Assembly: GCA_937926175.1 (NCBI GenBank)
Contig: CALANV010000015.1
Location: forward strand, 14,190-78,189
DNA: 64,000 nucleotides
Origin: an uncultured Rhodospirillales bacterium
GTDB lineage: Bacteria; Pseudomonadota; Alphaproteobacteria; CACIAM-22H2
Direction of reading: 5' to 3'
The notes beneath the pieces are model-generated. The model was given only the letters and a program-made list of their open reading frames with translations, was not told where the DNA came from and ran no database searches. Made by a program: the position numbers and the translations under genes. Below, in pieces: positions 8,634-17,084 of the stretch; position 1 is the first letter of the stretch; each line of letters begins with the position of its first letter.

Positions 8634-9479
8634 TCAGGCGCCGGCGGCGAACCGCATACGTTGCATTTCCGCAGCCAAGCCGTAGATGCCGCGATGCGCC
8701 GGCAGGGGCACGAACCGGTCGGTGACGCCGAGCACCGTTTCGGCCCCGCCTAGATAAAGCAGACCGTCCGGTGCCATAATGCGGCTGATGCGCTCGAGAA
8801 TCGACGCCTTCGTCGCCTGGTCGAAATAGATCAGCACGTTGCGGCAGAACACGACGTCGAAGCGCCCGAGCGGTCCGAAGTCGTCCAGAAGGTTGAACTC
8901 CCGGAACTGAACCATCGCCCGCAGCTCCGGCACGATTTGCCAGCGGTCGCCGTCCTGCGTGAAGTATTTGATCAGCAGCTGGATTGGCAGTCCGCGCTGG
9001 ACCTCGAACTGCGAATAGATGCCCGACCGGGCGCGCGCGAGTGCCTCGTGCGAGATGTCCGTCGCGATGATGTCGACCTTCCAGCCGGCAAGCTGCGCCT
9101 CCTCCTCCTTCAGGATCATGGCGATCGAGTACGGCTCCTGACCGGTGGAGCACGCCGCGCTCCAGATCCGTATGGTACGCTCTGTAGCCCGACTCTGAAG
9201 CATCCGCGGCAGAACGAACTGCCGAAACTGCTCGAACGGCTTTCCGTCCCGAAAGAAGAAGGACTCGTTCGTCATCATGGCGTCGATGACGTCGCGCTCG
9301 AGCTCCCGGGGGCGCCGGCTGCGCAATGTTTCGATCAGTGCATCAAGTCCGTCGACGAGATGCTTGCGGGCGACGGGCATCAGCCGGCTCTCGACGAGAT
9401 ACATCTTGTCGCTGCCCAGCACGAGGCCGGTGTTCTCCTGCAGGTAACGACAGAGCCAGGCGAAGTTCTCGGGCTTCAT
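8634..9479 (-). CDS. cheR: Chemotaxis methyltransferase CheR
   Basis: A 281-residue S-adenosylmethionine-dependent methyltransferase that methylates glutamates on chemoreceptors. Visible motifs are MTNESFFFRD in the N-terminal helical region, the SAM-binding loop WSAACSTGQEPYSIA, and CRNVLIYFD. Longer in-frame starts exist, but ATG 9479 overlaps the cheB stop as ATGA and begins with MKPENF, as the family does. It is the last gene of the cheA-cheW-cheY-cheB-cheR minus-strand operon. Confidence 0.95.
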   Translation of the reverse strand: MKPENFAWLCRYLQENTGLVLGSDKMYLVESRLMPVARKHLVDGLDALIETLRSRRPRELERDVIDAMMTNESFFFRDGKPFEQFRQFVLPRMLQSRATERTIRIWSAACSTGQEPYSIAMILKEEEAQLAGWKVDIIATDISHEALARARSGIYSQFEVQRGLPIQLLIKYFTQDGDRWQIVPELRAMVQFREFNLLDDFGPLGRFDVVFCRNVLIYFDQATKASILERISRIMAPDGLLYLGGAETVLGVTDRFVPLPAHRGIYGLAAEMQRMRFAAGA

Positions 9480-10624
9480 CGTCGCCCCGCTCCCGTCGCC
9501 TGACGGATATAGCCGGCGATCTCGCCCAACGGCAGCACGGCGCTGCATACGCCGGCCGTCGCCACCGCACCCGGCATGCCCCAGACGACGCTCGTCGCCT
9601 CGTCCTGCGCGATCACGGTACCGCCCTTGTCGGCGATGACCCTAGCCCCCTTCGCGCCGTCGCTGCCCATGCCCGTAAGCACGATCGCGAGCACGCCGGC
9701 CCCGTATGCCTCGGCAACGCTGCGGAAGAGCGGATCCACAGCAGGACGGCAGAAATTCTCCGGCGGTTCCTTGGTCAGGCGGATCACCCGCTGACCGTTC
9801 GCGACCGCGACGGTCATGTGAAAGTCACCCGGTGCGACGAAGATGCACCCTGGCCGGATCGGCTCCCCGTCGACACCTTCGAACGCAGGCCGGCCGCTGG
9901 CGCGCTTGAGATGTTCGGCAAGTATGCTGGTGAAGGTCGGCGGCATGTGCTGCGCGATCAGGATCGGCAACTGCATCGTCGCCGGCAGCTGCGCCAATAC
10001 CGTCATCAGTGCTTGCGGTCCGCCCGTGGAACTCCCGATGGCGATCACCTCCGGCGGCCTGCTGCTGGGTGCCCGCAACACGATGCTGCGCGACGGCTCG
10101 GGGCGTGGTGCCGCCTGCCGGAACGGAACATCCGCGACGACGCTCTCGCCGCGTTCGAGACGCTCGCGGCGTCGCGCGCCCCCCAGCGCCTTTACCTTGG
10201 CGAGCAACTCGCGCTGAAAATCCGCCGAGCCATGGATCTCTGCCGTCGACGACGGCTTGGTCACGTAATCGGCCGCGCCGGCGGAAAGCGCCTTCAAGCT
10301 CACCTGTGCATTACGCTTGGTGAGTGTCGACGCCACGATCACCCTGACGCCGGGCGACGCCTCGAGCAGCAGCGGAAGCGCGGTAAGCCCGTCCATGACG
10401 GGCATCTCGATGTCGAGGACGACGATGTCGACCGTCGTGCGGCGCAGGGTCGCGACCGCCATTTCGCCGTTCCCGACCGACCCGACGACGGCGATCTCAG
10501 GATCGGTTTCCAGGAGCCGGGTTATCAGGCCCCGAATGACGGCTGAATCATCGGCGACAAGAACGCGGATCGGTTCGGCCGAACGCGGGATGGGCGCTGC
10601 CGCGCCGGCGGAAGACGGTGTCAT
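9476..10624 (-). CDS. cheB: Chemotaxis methylesterase/deamidase CheB
   Basis: A 382-residue two-domain protein. The N-terminal receiver has the VADDS motif and phospho-acceptor Asp in DIEMPVMDG. The C-terminal methylesterase domain has the catalytic serine in GSSTGGPQAL, the histidine in IAQHMPPTF and a C-terminal GMGSDGAKG segment. It removes receptor methyl groups when phosphorylated by CheA, opposing CheR. Its start overlaps the cheY stop and its stop overlaps the cheR start (both ATGA), indicating tight translational coupling. Confidence 0.96.
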   Translation of the reverse strand: MTPSSAGAAAPIPRSAEPIRVLVADDSAVIRGLITRLLETDPEIAVVGSVGNGEMAVATLRRTTVDIVVLDIEMPVMDGLTALPLLLEASPGVRVIVASTLTKRNAQVSLKALSAGAADYVTKPSSTAEIHGSADFQRELLAKVKALGGARRRERLERGESVVADVPFRQAAPRPEPSRSIVLRAPSSRPPEVIAIGSSTGGPQALMTVLAQLPATMQLPILIAQHMPPTFTSILAEHLKRASGRPAFEGVDGEPIRPGCIFVAPGDFHMTVAVANGQRVIRLTKEPPENFCRPAVDPLFRSVAEAYGAGVLAIVLTGMGSDGAKGARVIADKGGTVIAQDEATSVVWGMPGAVATAGVCSAVLPLGEIAGYIRQATGAGRR

Positions 10625-10986
10625 AGAAGTCCGACTTGGGCGAATTTCGCCTGAATGATGTCGCTATCGAACGGCTTCATGATGTACTCATTGGCGCCTG
10701 CCTGAAGGGCCTCCCGGATGTGCTCGATGTCGTTCTCGGTCGTGCAGAACACCACCACGGGCTGATCACCGCCGTTCATCTTGCGGAGTTCGCGCAGGAA
10801 GTCGATTCCGCTCATTACAGGCATGTTCCAGTCGAGCAGGATCGCGTCCGGCATCCGGATACGGCATGCCTCCATGGCCTTTTCGCCGTCGGCCGCCTCG
10901 ATGATCGAGAAGTCCAGCTCCTCGAGGATGCGCCGGGCGACCATCCGAATGACCTTGGAGTCGTCGACGATCAGGCAGGTTTTCAT
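10621..10986 (-). CDS. cheY: Chemotaxis response regulator CheY
   Basis: A 121-residue single-domain receiver. It shows the acidic pair in VDDS (D8, D9), phospho-acceptor D52 in LLDWNMPVMSG, a T/S switch position in FCTTEND, and lysine in YIMKPF. CheY-P binds FliM/FliN to change flagellar rotation. Position between cheW and cheB in the operon supports the assignment. Some alphaproteobacteria carry several CheY paralogues, so this could act as a phosphate sink; the sequence does not decide this. Confidence 0.9.
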   Translation of the reverse strand: MKTCLIVDDSKVIRMVARRILEELDFSIIEAADGEKAMEACRIRMPDAILLDWNMPVMSGIDFLRELRKMNGGDQPVVVFCTTENDIEHIREALQAGANEYIMKPFDSDIIQAKFAQVGLL

Positions 10987-11014
10987 ACGAGCCTCCCGCC
11001 GCTACCGCGCCGTT

Positions 11015-11497
11015 CTAAGCGGCTTCGGCGCGTCTGATGTCGAGCAGCCGCTCGACATCCAGCACGACCATCAACTCGTGCTGCAGGCGATAGACGCCGG
11101 TCGAAACTTCGCGCCAGCCCGGGTCGAGCGTCGGCGGGTTGCGCTCGAACAGTTCAGGCGCAAGGCTCAGAACCTCGCCGACCGCATCGACGATCAGGCT
11201 GTACAGCTCACCGCCGCGATCAACGACGACGTTCATGGCGGATTGACTGGGCGCTCGCGGCGGAAGCCGGAGCCGACGCCGCATGTCGATCGCCGTGACG
11301 ATCCGCCCACGCAGGTTCAGCGTCCCGGCAACTTCCGGCGGCGACAAAGGCACGCGCGTGATCCGCTGTTCGCCGAGCACGTCCTGAACCGTCAGGACGG
11401 GAATGCCGAAAAGCTGGTCCGCGACAGTCATCGACACAAACTCGCGCGGACCCTGCAGATCCTTGTCGGTCCCGTTCATCACACGCTCCGTGTTCAT
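11015..11497 (-). CDS. cheW: Chemotaxis coupling protein CheW
   Basis: A 160-residue SH3-like CheW domain protein. Typical segments are QLFGIPVLTVQDVL, the strand GTLNLRGRIVTAIDMRRRL, and VVDRGGELYSLIVDAVGEVLSL. It bridges chemoreceptors and the histidine kinase CheA at the membrane array. ATG 11497 overlaps the cheA stop (11494) as ATGA, so it is coupled to cheA. Confidence 0.94.
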   Translation of the reverse strand: MNTERVMNGTDKDLQGPREFVSMTVADQLFGIPVLTVQDVLGEQRITRVPLSPPEVAGTLNLRGRIVTAIDMRRRLRLPPRAPSQSAMNVVVDRGGELYSLIVDAVGEVLSLAPELFERNPPTLDPGWREVSTGVYRLQHELMVVLDVERLLDIRRAEAA

Positions 11498-14124
11498 GCC
11501 GCACCTCGGGCCTGGATCGTCTGTGAAAGCGTGTTGAGCAGCGCATCGCGATCGAGTTTCGCGATGTAGTCGACGAACCCGGCGCGACGCCCGCGATCAA
11601 GATCCTTCGGCGACGTATGCGACGACAGCGCGACGATCGGTGTATCCTGCCAGCGTCCGCCCTTCCGGACCGTCTCGGCGAACTCGAAGCCGCTCATGCC
11701 CGGCATCTCGATGTCGCTGACGATGACGTCGAACTCCTCGCCCGCCTCGCACAGGGCCAGCGCCTTGTCGGCACTCTCGACGCTGGTGACGTCGTAACCT
11801 GCGACCGACAGCAGCGGCGTCAGCAGGTTGCGGAAGAACGGCGAATCGTCGACCAGAAGGACGCGCTTGTTCGCGGGTGCCACGCTCTCCTTCCGATGCG
11901 CCGAGAACCAGTCGTCGAAGGCCATCGTAAGGTAATGGCCGGCATCGATGATCTCGGTCGCCTTGCCCGCGATGATCGCGCTGCCCAGCAGTCCGGGACG
12001 TTCGGTTCCGAGCTGCACATCCATCCGATCCTCGACGATGTCGACGATCTCGTCGACCAGCAGGCCCATCGAACGGGGGCCGTCGGCGAATACGAGAATC
12101 GGCTGGCGTCCGGACGTTTTCCGTTCGTAGGACGCGTCGATCGTGACCAGCGGCATGAGCTTGCCGCGATACTGAATGACCGGCTTGCCGTTCGACATCT
12201 CGATCGCCGCCGCGTCGACCTCCTCGAGCCGGGCGACGAGCGCCAGCGGCACGGCCTTCGGCGTCGCATCCCCGGCGCGGAACAGAAGCAGCGCGACCCG
12301 ATCGTCGCCGGCACTCGCGTGGGTCTTCTCGGTTTCGGTCGCGTGATCCTGCGCCATCGTGACGTCGCCGATCGCAGCCGCGATGCCGTTCGGGTCCAGG
12401 ATCATGATGACGCTGCCGTCGCCCAGGATCGTGTTGCCGGCGAACATCGAAATGTCGCGCAGGATCGGCGCTACCGGCTTGACCACGATTTCCTCGGTGT
12501 CGAACACGCGATCGACGATGATGCCGAAGGTGTGCTTGCCGACCTGGGTGACGACGATGAACGCCTCATCGGCCTTCTTCGCGTCGGTCGTACCGATGCG
12601 CAAAAGGTCCTGCAGGTTCACCAGCGGCAGCAGCCGGTTCCGCAGACGCAGGAACGGCGCACCGTTGATGTGCTCGATCTGATGATCGGAGTTCGCAGTC
12701 GCCCGCACCAGTTCGATGACGCTGATCTGCGGGATGGCGAAGCGCTCGCCCCCCGCCTCGACGATCAGCGCCGAGACGATCGCAAGCGTCAGCGGGATCT
12801 TGATGAAGAAGGACGTCCCCTGCCCCGCCTTCGTCCGCAGCTCGATCGTACCGCCGATCTTCTCGATGTTGGTGCGGACGACGTCCATCCCGACGCCGCG
12901 CCCCGACACGTTGGTGACCTGGGCGGCGGTGGAGAATCCGGGCTTGAAGATAAATTGAGCGATCTGCTGGTCAGTCATGCTGGCGATCTCGGCCTCGGTC
13001 GCTAGACCGTTGGCGATCGCCTTGGCCTTGATCTTGTCGATCTGGAGACCGCGACCGTCGTCCGAGATCTCGATGATGATCTGACCGCCCTCATGGAAGG
13101 CGTCGAGCGTGATCCGACCGGTCTCGCTCTTGCCGGCGCGGCGGCGCTCCTCCGGGCTTTCGAGACCGTGATCGGCGCAGTTGCGGACCAGATGCGTCAG
13201 CGGATCCTTGATGAGCTCGAGCACCTGGCGATCGAGCTCGGTCTCCGCGCCCTGCATGCGCAGTTCGATCTTCTTGCCCAGCTCATGTGCGAGATCGCGC
13301 ACCATGCGCGGCAGTTTCGCCCAGGCATTGCCGATCGGCTGCATGCGCGTCTTCATCACGCCTTCCTGAAGCTCGGACGTGACCAGGTTCAGACGCTGCA
13401 GCGGGGCGGCGAATTCGCTGTCCTTTTGGCTGCGGAGGATCTGCAGGAGCTGATTGCGGGTCAGCACGAGCTCGCTGACCATCGTCATCAGATTCTCGAG
13501 CAGATCAACGTTGACGCGGATCGTCTGCGCCGCCACTGCGGATTCATGCGCAACGGCACCCTCAGACGCCCGGGCAGGCGCCTGTTCGCTGGCGGCGGCG
13601 TGATGTTCGGACGTCTGTCCCGCCGTGTCGGCCCGAACGGCCGGTGCCTGTGCCGCCGTGTCGGCAGGTGCGGCTGGCGGCTCTGCGGCCGGCGGCATCG
13701 CTGCCGACGTCGCTGCCGGTGCCGATGCCGGCTTCGTCGGGACTTCACGCCCCTCCGCGATCGCATCCAGGCGCTCGATCAGATCCTTGTCGTCGCCGGG
13801 GGGTTCCGCCTCGGTCTGCTCGAGAGAAGCCAGCAGCAGCTTGATGCGGTCGAGCGACGCAAGAATGACGCTGACGATGTCCGCGGTCACCTCGAGCTCG
13901 CCGTCGCGCAGCTTGCCGAGGACATTCTCCGCCGCATGGGCAACTGTTTCCAGTCGCGGCAGCCCCAGGAACCCGCACGTTCCCTTGATCGTGTGCACCA
14001 ACCGGAAGATGTTGCTGAGAAGGTCCGGATCGTTCGGATTCTGCTCGAGCTTGACGAGCTCGACGTCGAGCATCGCCAGACTTTCGGTGGACTCGGTCAA
14101 GAATTCGCGGAGTAGATCGTCCAT
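11494..14124 (-). CDS. cheA: Chemotaxis histidine kinase CheA with C-terminal receiver
   Basis: An 876-residue hybrid kinase. The domains in order are: an Hpt (P1) domain with the phospho-accepting His in HTIKGTCGF (about H44); an Ala/Pro-rich linker with no obvious P2 domain; dimerisation helices (NLMTMVSELVLTRNQLL); an HATPase with N-box HLVRNCADHG and glycine boxes DDGRGLQI and GRGVGMDVV; a CheW-like P5 domain; a second degenerate CheW-like segment; and a receiver with phospho-Asp in SDIEMPGMSG. ATG 14124 is chosen over an upstream in-frame start because AAGGA lies 8 nt upstream and the Hpt domain begins there. It phosphorylates CheY and CheB. The fused receiver could act as a phosphate sink or competing acceptor. 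Confidence 0.95.
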   Translation of the reverse strand: MDDLLREFLTESTESLAMLDVELVKLEQNPNDPDLLSNIFRLVHTIKGTCGFLGLPRLETVAHAAENVLGKLRDGELEVTADIVSVILASLDRIKLLLASLEQTEAEPPGDDKDLIERLDAIAEGREVPTKPASAPAATSAAMPPAAEPPAAPADTAAQAPAVRADTAGQTSEHHAAASEQAPARASEGAVAHESAVAAQTIRVNVDLLENLMTMVSELVLTRNQLLQILRSQKDSEFAAPLQRLNLVTSELQEGVMKTRMQPIGNAWAKLPRMVRDLAHELGKKIELRMQGAETELDRQVLELIKDPLTHLVRNCADHGLESPEERRRAGKSETGRITLDAFHEGGQIIIEISDDGRGLQIDKIKAKAIANGLATEAEIASMTDQQIAQFIFKPGFSTAAQVTNVSGRGVGMDVVRTNIEKIGGTIELRTKAGQGTSFFIKIPLTLAIVSALIVEAGGERFAIPQISVIELVRATANSDHQIEHINGAPFLRLRNRLLPLVNLQDLLRIGTTDAKKADEAFIVVTQVGKHTFGIIVDRVFDTEEIVVKPVAPILRDISMFAGNTILGDGSVIMILDPNGIAAAIGDVTMAQDHATETEKTHASAGDDRVALLLFRAGDATPKAVPLALVARLEEVDAAAIEMSNGKPVIQYRGKLMPLVTIDASYERKTSGRQPILVFADGPRSMGLLVDEIVDIVEDRMDVQLGTERPGLLGSAIIAGKATEIIDAGHYLTMAFDDWFSAHRKESVAPANKRVLLVDDSPFFRNLLTPLLSVAGYDVTSVESADKALALCEAGEEFDVIVSDIEMPGMSGFEFAETVRKGGRWQDTPIVALSSHTSPKDLDRGRRAGFVDYIAKLDRDALLNTLSQTIQARGAA

Positions 14125-14233
14125 GGACACCGTCCTTCGTGCGCCTTCGTGCGGAGGCAAAAAGACCTCGCGCACGTACCGCTTCCGACGATCCACGGTT
14201 GCAGAAATAGATTAAGGAGCTGTAAAGGACGGA

Positions 14234-14902
14234 TCAGGAACGCCCGGAAATATTTACGCGAATCCCGAATTCGTTTGCGGGATCGCCCGTTATGGCGAGT
14301 ATGGCTCCCACCTCCCGGGCAAGACATGCGGCAACATAGGCCGGTGCTGCTTTGGGCGTCGAGGCATCGAGGTCGAACACGCCCTCGAGCCCCGCGCGAA
14401 CCTCGTCCGTCAGGCGCGGCGGCCCGCCGATGCAGTGGACGGTCGCCGTCACGCCCTTGGCGGCAGGGGCGAACTCCACACGCACGACGCCGCCACGCGG
14501 CATGCAGTCGAGCGCGATAATGACAAGGTTGAGAATGAGTTTCGCGACCCGCTTGTCGGTGAGCGCGTTGATCTCCGGAGTCGGCGGCGGCCAGTCGATC
14601 GTCACCTTCCCGTCCCCGGCCAGGGCCAAGGCCAGCTCCCGCACGGCGCCGATGCAGCCTGCACTCGGCAGCGTGTTGGCGGAGCCAAAGGCGACGCGAT
14701 AGGCCTGAAGCCGGCGACTGGCAGCCTGCGCCGAACTACCGATGAGTTTCACGACCTCGGCGTCGGCAACGCCCCCATCCTGATCGAGCAGTTCGATGCC
14801 GTTTGAGATTGCCCCGATCGGGCCGACGAGATCGTGGCAGATTCGGGCTGCGAGCAGTTCGCAAAGGCGCAAGTCTGGCACGTCCGGAATCCGTTGGTTC
14901 AC
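14234..14902 (-). CDS. chpT: Histidine phosphotransferase ChpT
   Basis: A 222-residue protein with the ChpT signature: LCELLAARICHDLVGPIGAISNGIELL, in which the HDLVGP histidine is the phospho-carrier, followed by a degenerate HATPase-like domain (DKRVAKLILNLVIIALDCMPRGG). In Caulobacter ChpT relays phosphate from the hybrid kinase CckA to CtrA and CpdR. It lies upstream of cheA on the same strand, separated by 109 bp, and within reach of ctrA, so the CtrA phosphorelay and chemotaxis genes are physically grouped here. CckA is not in the window. Confidence 0.9.
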   Translation of the reverse strand: MNQRIPDVPDLRLCELLAARICHDLVGPIGAISNGIELLDQDGGVADAEVVKLIGSSAQAASRRLQAYRVAFGSANTLPSAGCIGAVRELALALAGDGKVTIDWPPPTPEINALTDKRVAKLILNLVIIALDCMPRGGVVRVEFAPAAKGVTATVHCIGGPPRLTDEVRAGLEGVFDLDASTPKAAPAYVAACLAREVGAILAITGDPANEFGIRVNISGRS

Positions 14903-14937
14903 CGTTGCCGAGGTTGCCCCCCGGCCGGATGCCGGGT

Positions 14938-14968
14938 TTCACCGCATGCATGTTTAGCCTAGTATAAT
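14938..14968 (+). promoter_or_regulatory. Putative sigma-70 promoter for the DUF3553 gene
   Basis: A perfect -10 hexamer TATAAT sits at 14963-14968, with a weak -35 TTCACC at 14938-14943 (19-bp spacing). It lies in the 83-bp divergent spacer between chpT and the DUF3553 gene. The predicted transcript would have a very short leader, about 11 nt, before ATG 14986. Confidence 0.45.
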
Positions 14969-14985
14969 CGATCGGGGAATGCGAG

Positions 14986-15177
14986 ATGAGCCGCCTCGTA
15001 CCGGGTACCTACGTCCGTCATCCGAACCGTCCCGATTGGGGCCTGGGGCAGGTTCAGTCGGTCATCGGCAACCGTGTCACCGTCAATTTCGAGCACGCCG
15101 GCAAACGGCTCATCAATGACGACGTCGTGACGCTGGACATCGTCGAGGACCTCGAAGGTCCGGACGAACCGTCGTAG
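14986..15177 (+). CDS. DUF3553 family small protein
   Basis: A 63-residue protein containing VRHPNRPDWGLGQVQSVIGNRVTVNFEHAGKRLI, typical of the DUF3553 family. This is a small beta-rich module, similar in pattern to CarD/UvrD-tail-like SH3 folds (WGxGxV...VxFxxxGxK). Its function is unknown. It sits between the motility block and a cytochrome gene, has its own likely promoter, and ends in an acidic tail. GGGGA lies just upstream of the ATG. Confidence 0.8.
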   Translation: MSRLVPGTYVRHPNRPDWGLGQVQSVIGNRVTVNFEHAGKRLINDDVVTLDIVEDLEGPDEPS

Positions 15178-15205
15178 CCGACGGAAACGCCGACAGTTGG
15201 CGACT

Positions 15206-15637
15206 ATGGGCAGCGTGCGGAGCGAAAGCGGCAGGGAGTCAGCGGACCGGGCCTTCGTGCGGCTGCCGGCTCTTCTGATGGCATCGCTGATCGGCTTTGC
15301 CGCGCCCTCGCTCGCGGCGGATGCCGGCGATCCGGCCCGTGGCGAGAGGCTATGGCGCAAATGCGCGAGCTGTCACACGCTCGACGCCGATCGCCGCAAC
15401 AAGGCCGGCCCCAGCCTTTACGGCGTGTTCGGGCGTGTCGCCGGGTCGGTCCCGAACTATCGCTATTCGGAAGCGCTGAAGTCGTCCGGCGTCGTCTGGA
15501 ACGACCAGACTCTCGACGCCTATCTGAAGGACACGCAATCATACCTGCCGGGAACCAAGATGTACGGCGGCCTGACGCAGGATCAGGATCGGGCGGACCT
15601 GCTCGCCTTTCTCCGCGTGGCAACGCGCCCGAAATAG
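15206..15637 (+). CDS. Class I c-type cytochrome
   Basis: A secreted cytochrome of about 143 residues. An N-terminal hydrophobic segment (ALLMASLIGFAAPSLAA) acts as signal peptide. The single heme-binding site is CASCH, and the axial methionine is likely in YLPGTKMYGG, the usual position for cytochrome c2/c552-type proteins. It probably carries electrons in the periplasm. The start is uncertain: ATG 15206 and TTG 15197 are both in frame, and neither has a clear Shine-Dalgarno site. No partner enzyme is adjacent, although the formate dehydrogenase cluster begins 1.5 kb downstream on the other strand. Confidence 0.9.
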   Translation: MGSVRSESGRESADRAFVRLPALLMASLIGFAAPSLAADAGDPARGERLWRKCASCHTLDADRRNKAGPSLYGVFGRVAGSVPNYRYSEALKSSGVVWNDQTLDAYLKDTQSYLPGTKMYGGLTQDQDRADLLAFLRVATRPK

Positions 15638-15748
15638 ACGGCGGCCGACATGCCGCCCCGCCGGCATCGACCGGCCATGCGCTGGCGGCGGCTCCGGAAT
15701 CCCGATGCGGCAACATCCGAGCATCCCGAAGCCACATCGGACGGATGC

Positions 15749-15776
15749 TTGAACCGGCTTCTATCTCGGGTAGATT
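15749..15776 (+). promoter_or_regulatory. Possible promoter for the 40-residue ORF
   Basis: TTGAAC at 15749-15754 and TAGATT at 15771-15776 are separated by 16 bp, a fair sigma-70 match. They lie 67 bp ahead of the small ORF at 15843, in otherwise empty sequence after the cytochrome gene. Confidence 0.35.
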
Positions 15777-15842
15777 CAGCAGATCGAATTGTCGGCCAGG
15801 GAGGGCCGGGAACGACCCGGCGCATACGGCGGGAGAAAGGAC

Positions 15843-15965
15843 ATGCGTGAGATCATTCTCGGCATCATTGCGGCCGCCATCATCGCGATCGGCGCCGGCA
15901 TTTGGCTCGATACGGCGCAGCAGTCGACGGCGGAAGTTTACAGGACGTCCAGCGTTCGTCTTTGA
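15843..15965 (+). CDS. 40-residue membrane miniprotein
   Basis: This short gene starts at ATG 15843, preceded by GGAGAAAGG (a strong ribosome site), and ends at TGA 15963-15965. The product has an N-terminal transmembrane helix (IILGIIAAAIIAIGAGIWL) followed by a short polar tail, DTAQQSTAEVYRTSSVRL. I recall similar one-helix hypothetical proteins with a QQ...Y.TSS.R tail in other alphaproteobacteria, but this is memory and not a search. A terminator hairpin follows 28 bp later, so it has a well-defined transcription unit. The function is unknown. Confidence 0.7.
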   Translation: MREIILGIIAAAIIAIGAGIWLDTAQQSTAEVYRTSSVRL

Positions 15966-15992
15966 GTTGAGTCCAAAGGAACACGTCACACC

Positions 15993-16030
15993 GAACGCCC
16001 CGCCCCTAAATAGCGGGGCGTTCAATTTTT
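15993..16030. terminator. Bidirectional Rho-independent terminator
   Basis: Perfect 10-bp arms GAACGCCCCG (15993-16002) and CGGGGCGTTC (16014-16023) flank an 11-nt loop, followed on the + strand by AATTTTT. It sits between the convergent miniprotein gene and the WD40 gene; the WD40 stop codon lies within its right arm. It would stop + transcripts well; on the minus strand the T tract is poor. Confidence 0.8.
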
Positions 16031-16999
16031 CGGCGCGATCTCGGTGCCGGTCTGAAGATCCCAGACGCGGATGACCTCGTCATAGCCGCCTGACAATGCC
16101 TGGCGGCCATCGGGCGTGAACGTCACCGACCAGACGGGGCGGTTGTGGCCGCGCATGAGGTGAATCAGACGGCCGTCGGCGAGATTCCAAAGCCTCACCG
16201 TGCCATCGCCGCCGCCCGACAATGCCCGGCGCCCGTCGGGCGAAAAGGCGACCGAGGTCACGAAGCTCGAATGGCCGTTGAGGACTCTTATTTCCTGTCG
16301 GCTTTCGAGGTCCCAGAGCCGGACCGTCCGGTCGGTGCTGGCCGACAGCGCACGCCGCCCGTCGGGCGACACGGCAACACCGTTGACGCTGTTCTCGTGC
16401 CCGCTCAGCGTCGCGACATCCGTCCGTCCGTCCAGCGACCAGAGCTTCAGGACGGCATCATAACCGCCGGAGATCACATGACGGCCATCGGGCAGGAACG
16501 CGACGGACATGACGTTGGCCTGATGTCCCTCGAGCGTCATGAGCGCCTGTCCCGTGGCGAGATCCCAAACGCGCACGGTACGGTCCCAGCCGCCCGATAC
16601 GGCCAACCGGCCGTCCGGACTGACCGCGATCGAGCTGACGTTCTCGGCATGGCCGGTCAACGTCCGGATCACGTCGCCCGTATCGAGATTCCACAGCTTG
16701 ATCGTCGCATCCCAGCTCGCGGAAATGCCCGTGTGCCCATCCGGCAGGAACTGGACGGCGTTGACGTTCGCGTCATGTCCTTCGAGGACACGCAGCTCCT
16801 TCTGGGATGCGAGGTCCCAGAGTCGCACGGAGTAGTCCCAGCTCGCCGACAGGACCCGCCGCCCGTCCGGCGACACGGCCACGCCGTTCACGATCCCGCC
16901 GTGACCGACAAAGGCAGCGTGCGCAAGCTTCGCCGCCCCCACCGACAGGAACAGCGTGAACACGGCCTGCAGCGCCGCACGGGTTCGACGGTTGCCCAT
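16022..16999 (-). CDS. Secreted seven-repeat WD40 protein
   Basis: A 325-residue protein with a signal peptide (cleavage probably after AKLAHA). About seven WD40 repeats of ~42 residues follow, each with a GH...V..VA.SPDGR pattern and a closing VRLWDL, LKLWSL or IRVWDL. Seven repeats make one complete beta-propeller. It presumably acts in the periplasm as a protein-interaction scaffold; no catalytic domain is present. Such propellers in alphaproteobacteria often sit near cytochromes or redox enzymes, as here, but the partner is not evident. The DNA is repetitive at the ~126-bp scale because of the repeats. Confidence 0.88.
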   Translation of the reverse strand: MGNRRTRAALQAVFTLFLSVGAAKLAHAAFVGHGGIVNGVAVSPDGRRVLSASWDYSVRLWDLASQKELRVLEGHDANVNAVQFLPDGHTGISASWDATIKLWNLDTGDVIRTLTGHAENVSSIAVSPDGRLAVSGGWDRTVRVWDLATGQALMTLEGHQANVMSVAFLPDGRHVISGGYDAVLKLWSLDGRTDVATLSGHENSVNGVAVSPDGRRALSASTDRTVRLWDLESRQEIRVLNGHSSFVTSVAFSPDGRRALSGGGDGTVRLWNLADGRLIHLMRGHNRPVWSVTFTPDGRQALSGGYDEVIRVWDLQTGTEIAPKN

Positions 17000-17043
17000 A
17001 CCGACGGGTTTAACGGGTCGTGATCACCGGACGCAAAAAGAAA

Positions 17044-17074
17044 ATGGCCCGGGCCCTCCAAGGGCCCGGGCCAT
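17044..17074 (-). terminator. Strong terminator of the formate dehydrogenase operon
   Basis: A perfect 14-bp inverted repeat: arm 17044-17057 (ATGGCCCGGGCCCT) and arm 17061-17074, with a 3-nt loop CCA. Read on the minus strand it is followed by TTTCTTTTTGC, a T-rich tail. It lies 11 bp beyond the stop codon of the cytochrome b subunit gene. Confidence 0.9.
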
Positions 17075-17084
17075 AGTTGGGAGA

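Noticed and set aside
11617..13005. Long + strand frame opposite cheA
   Set aside because: Shadow of the cheA codons; Arg/Asp-rich and without family features.
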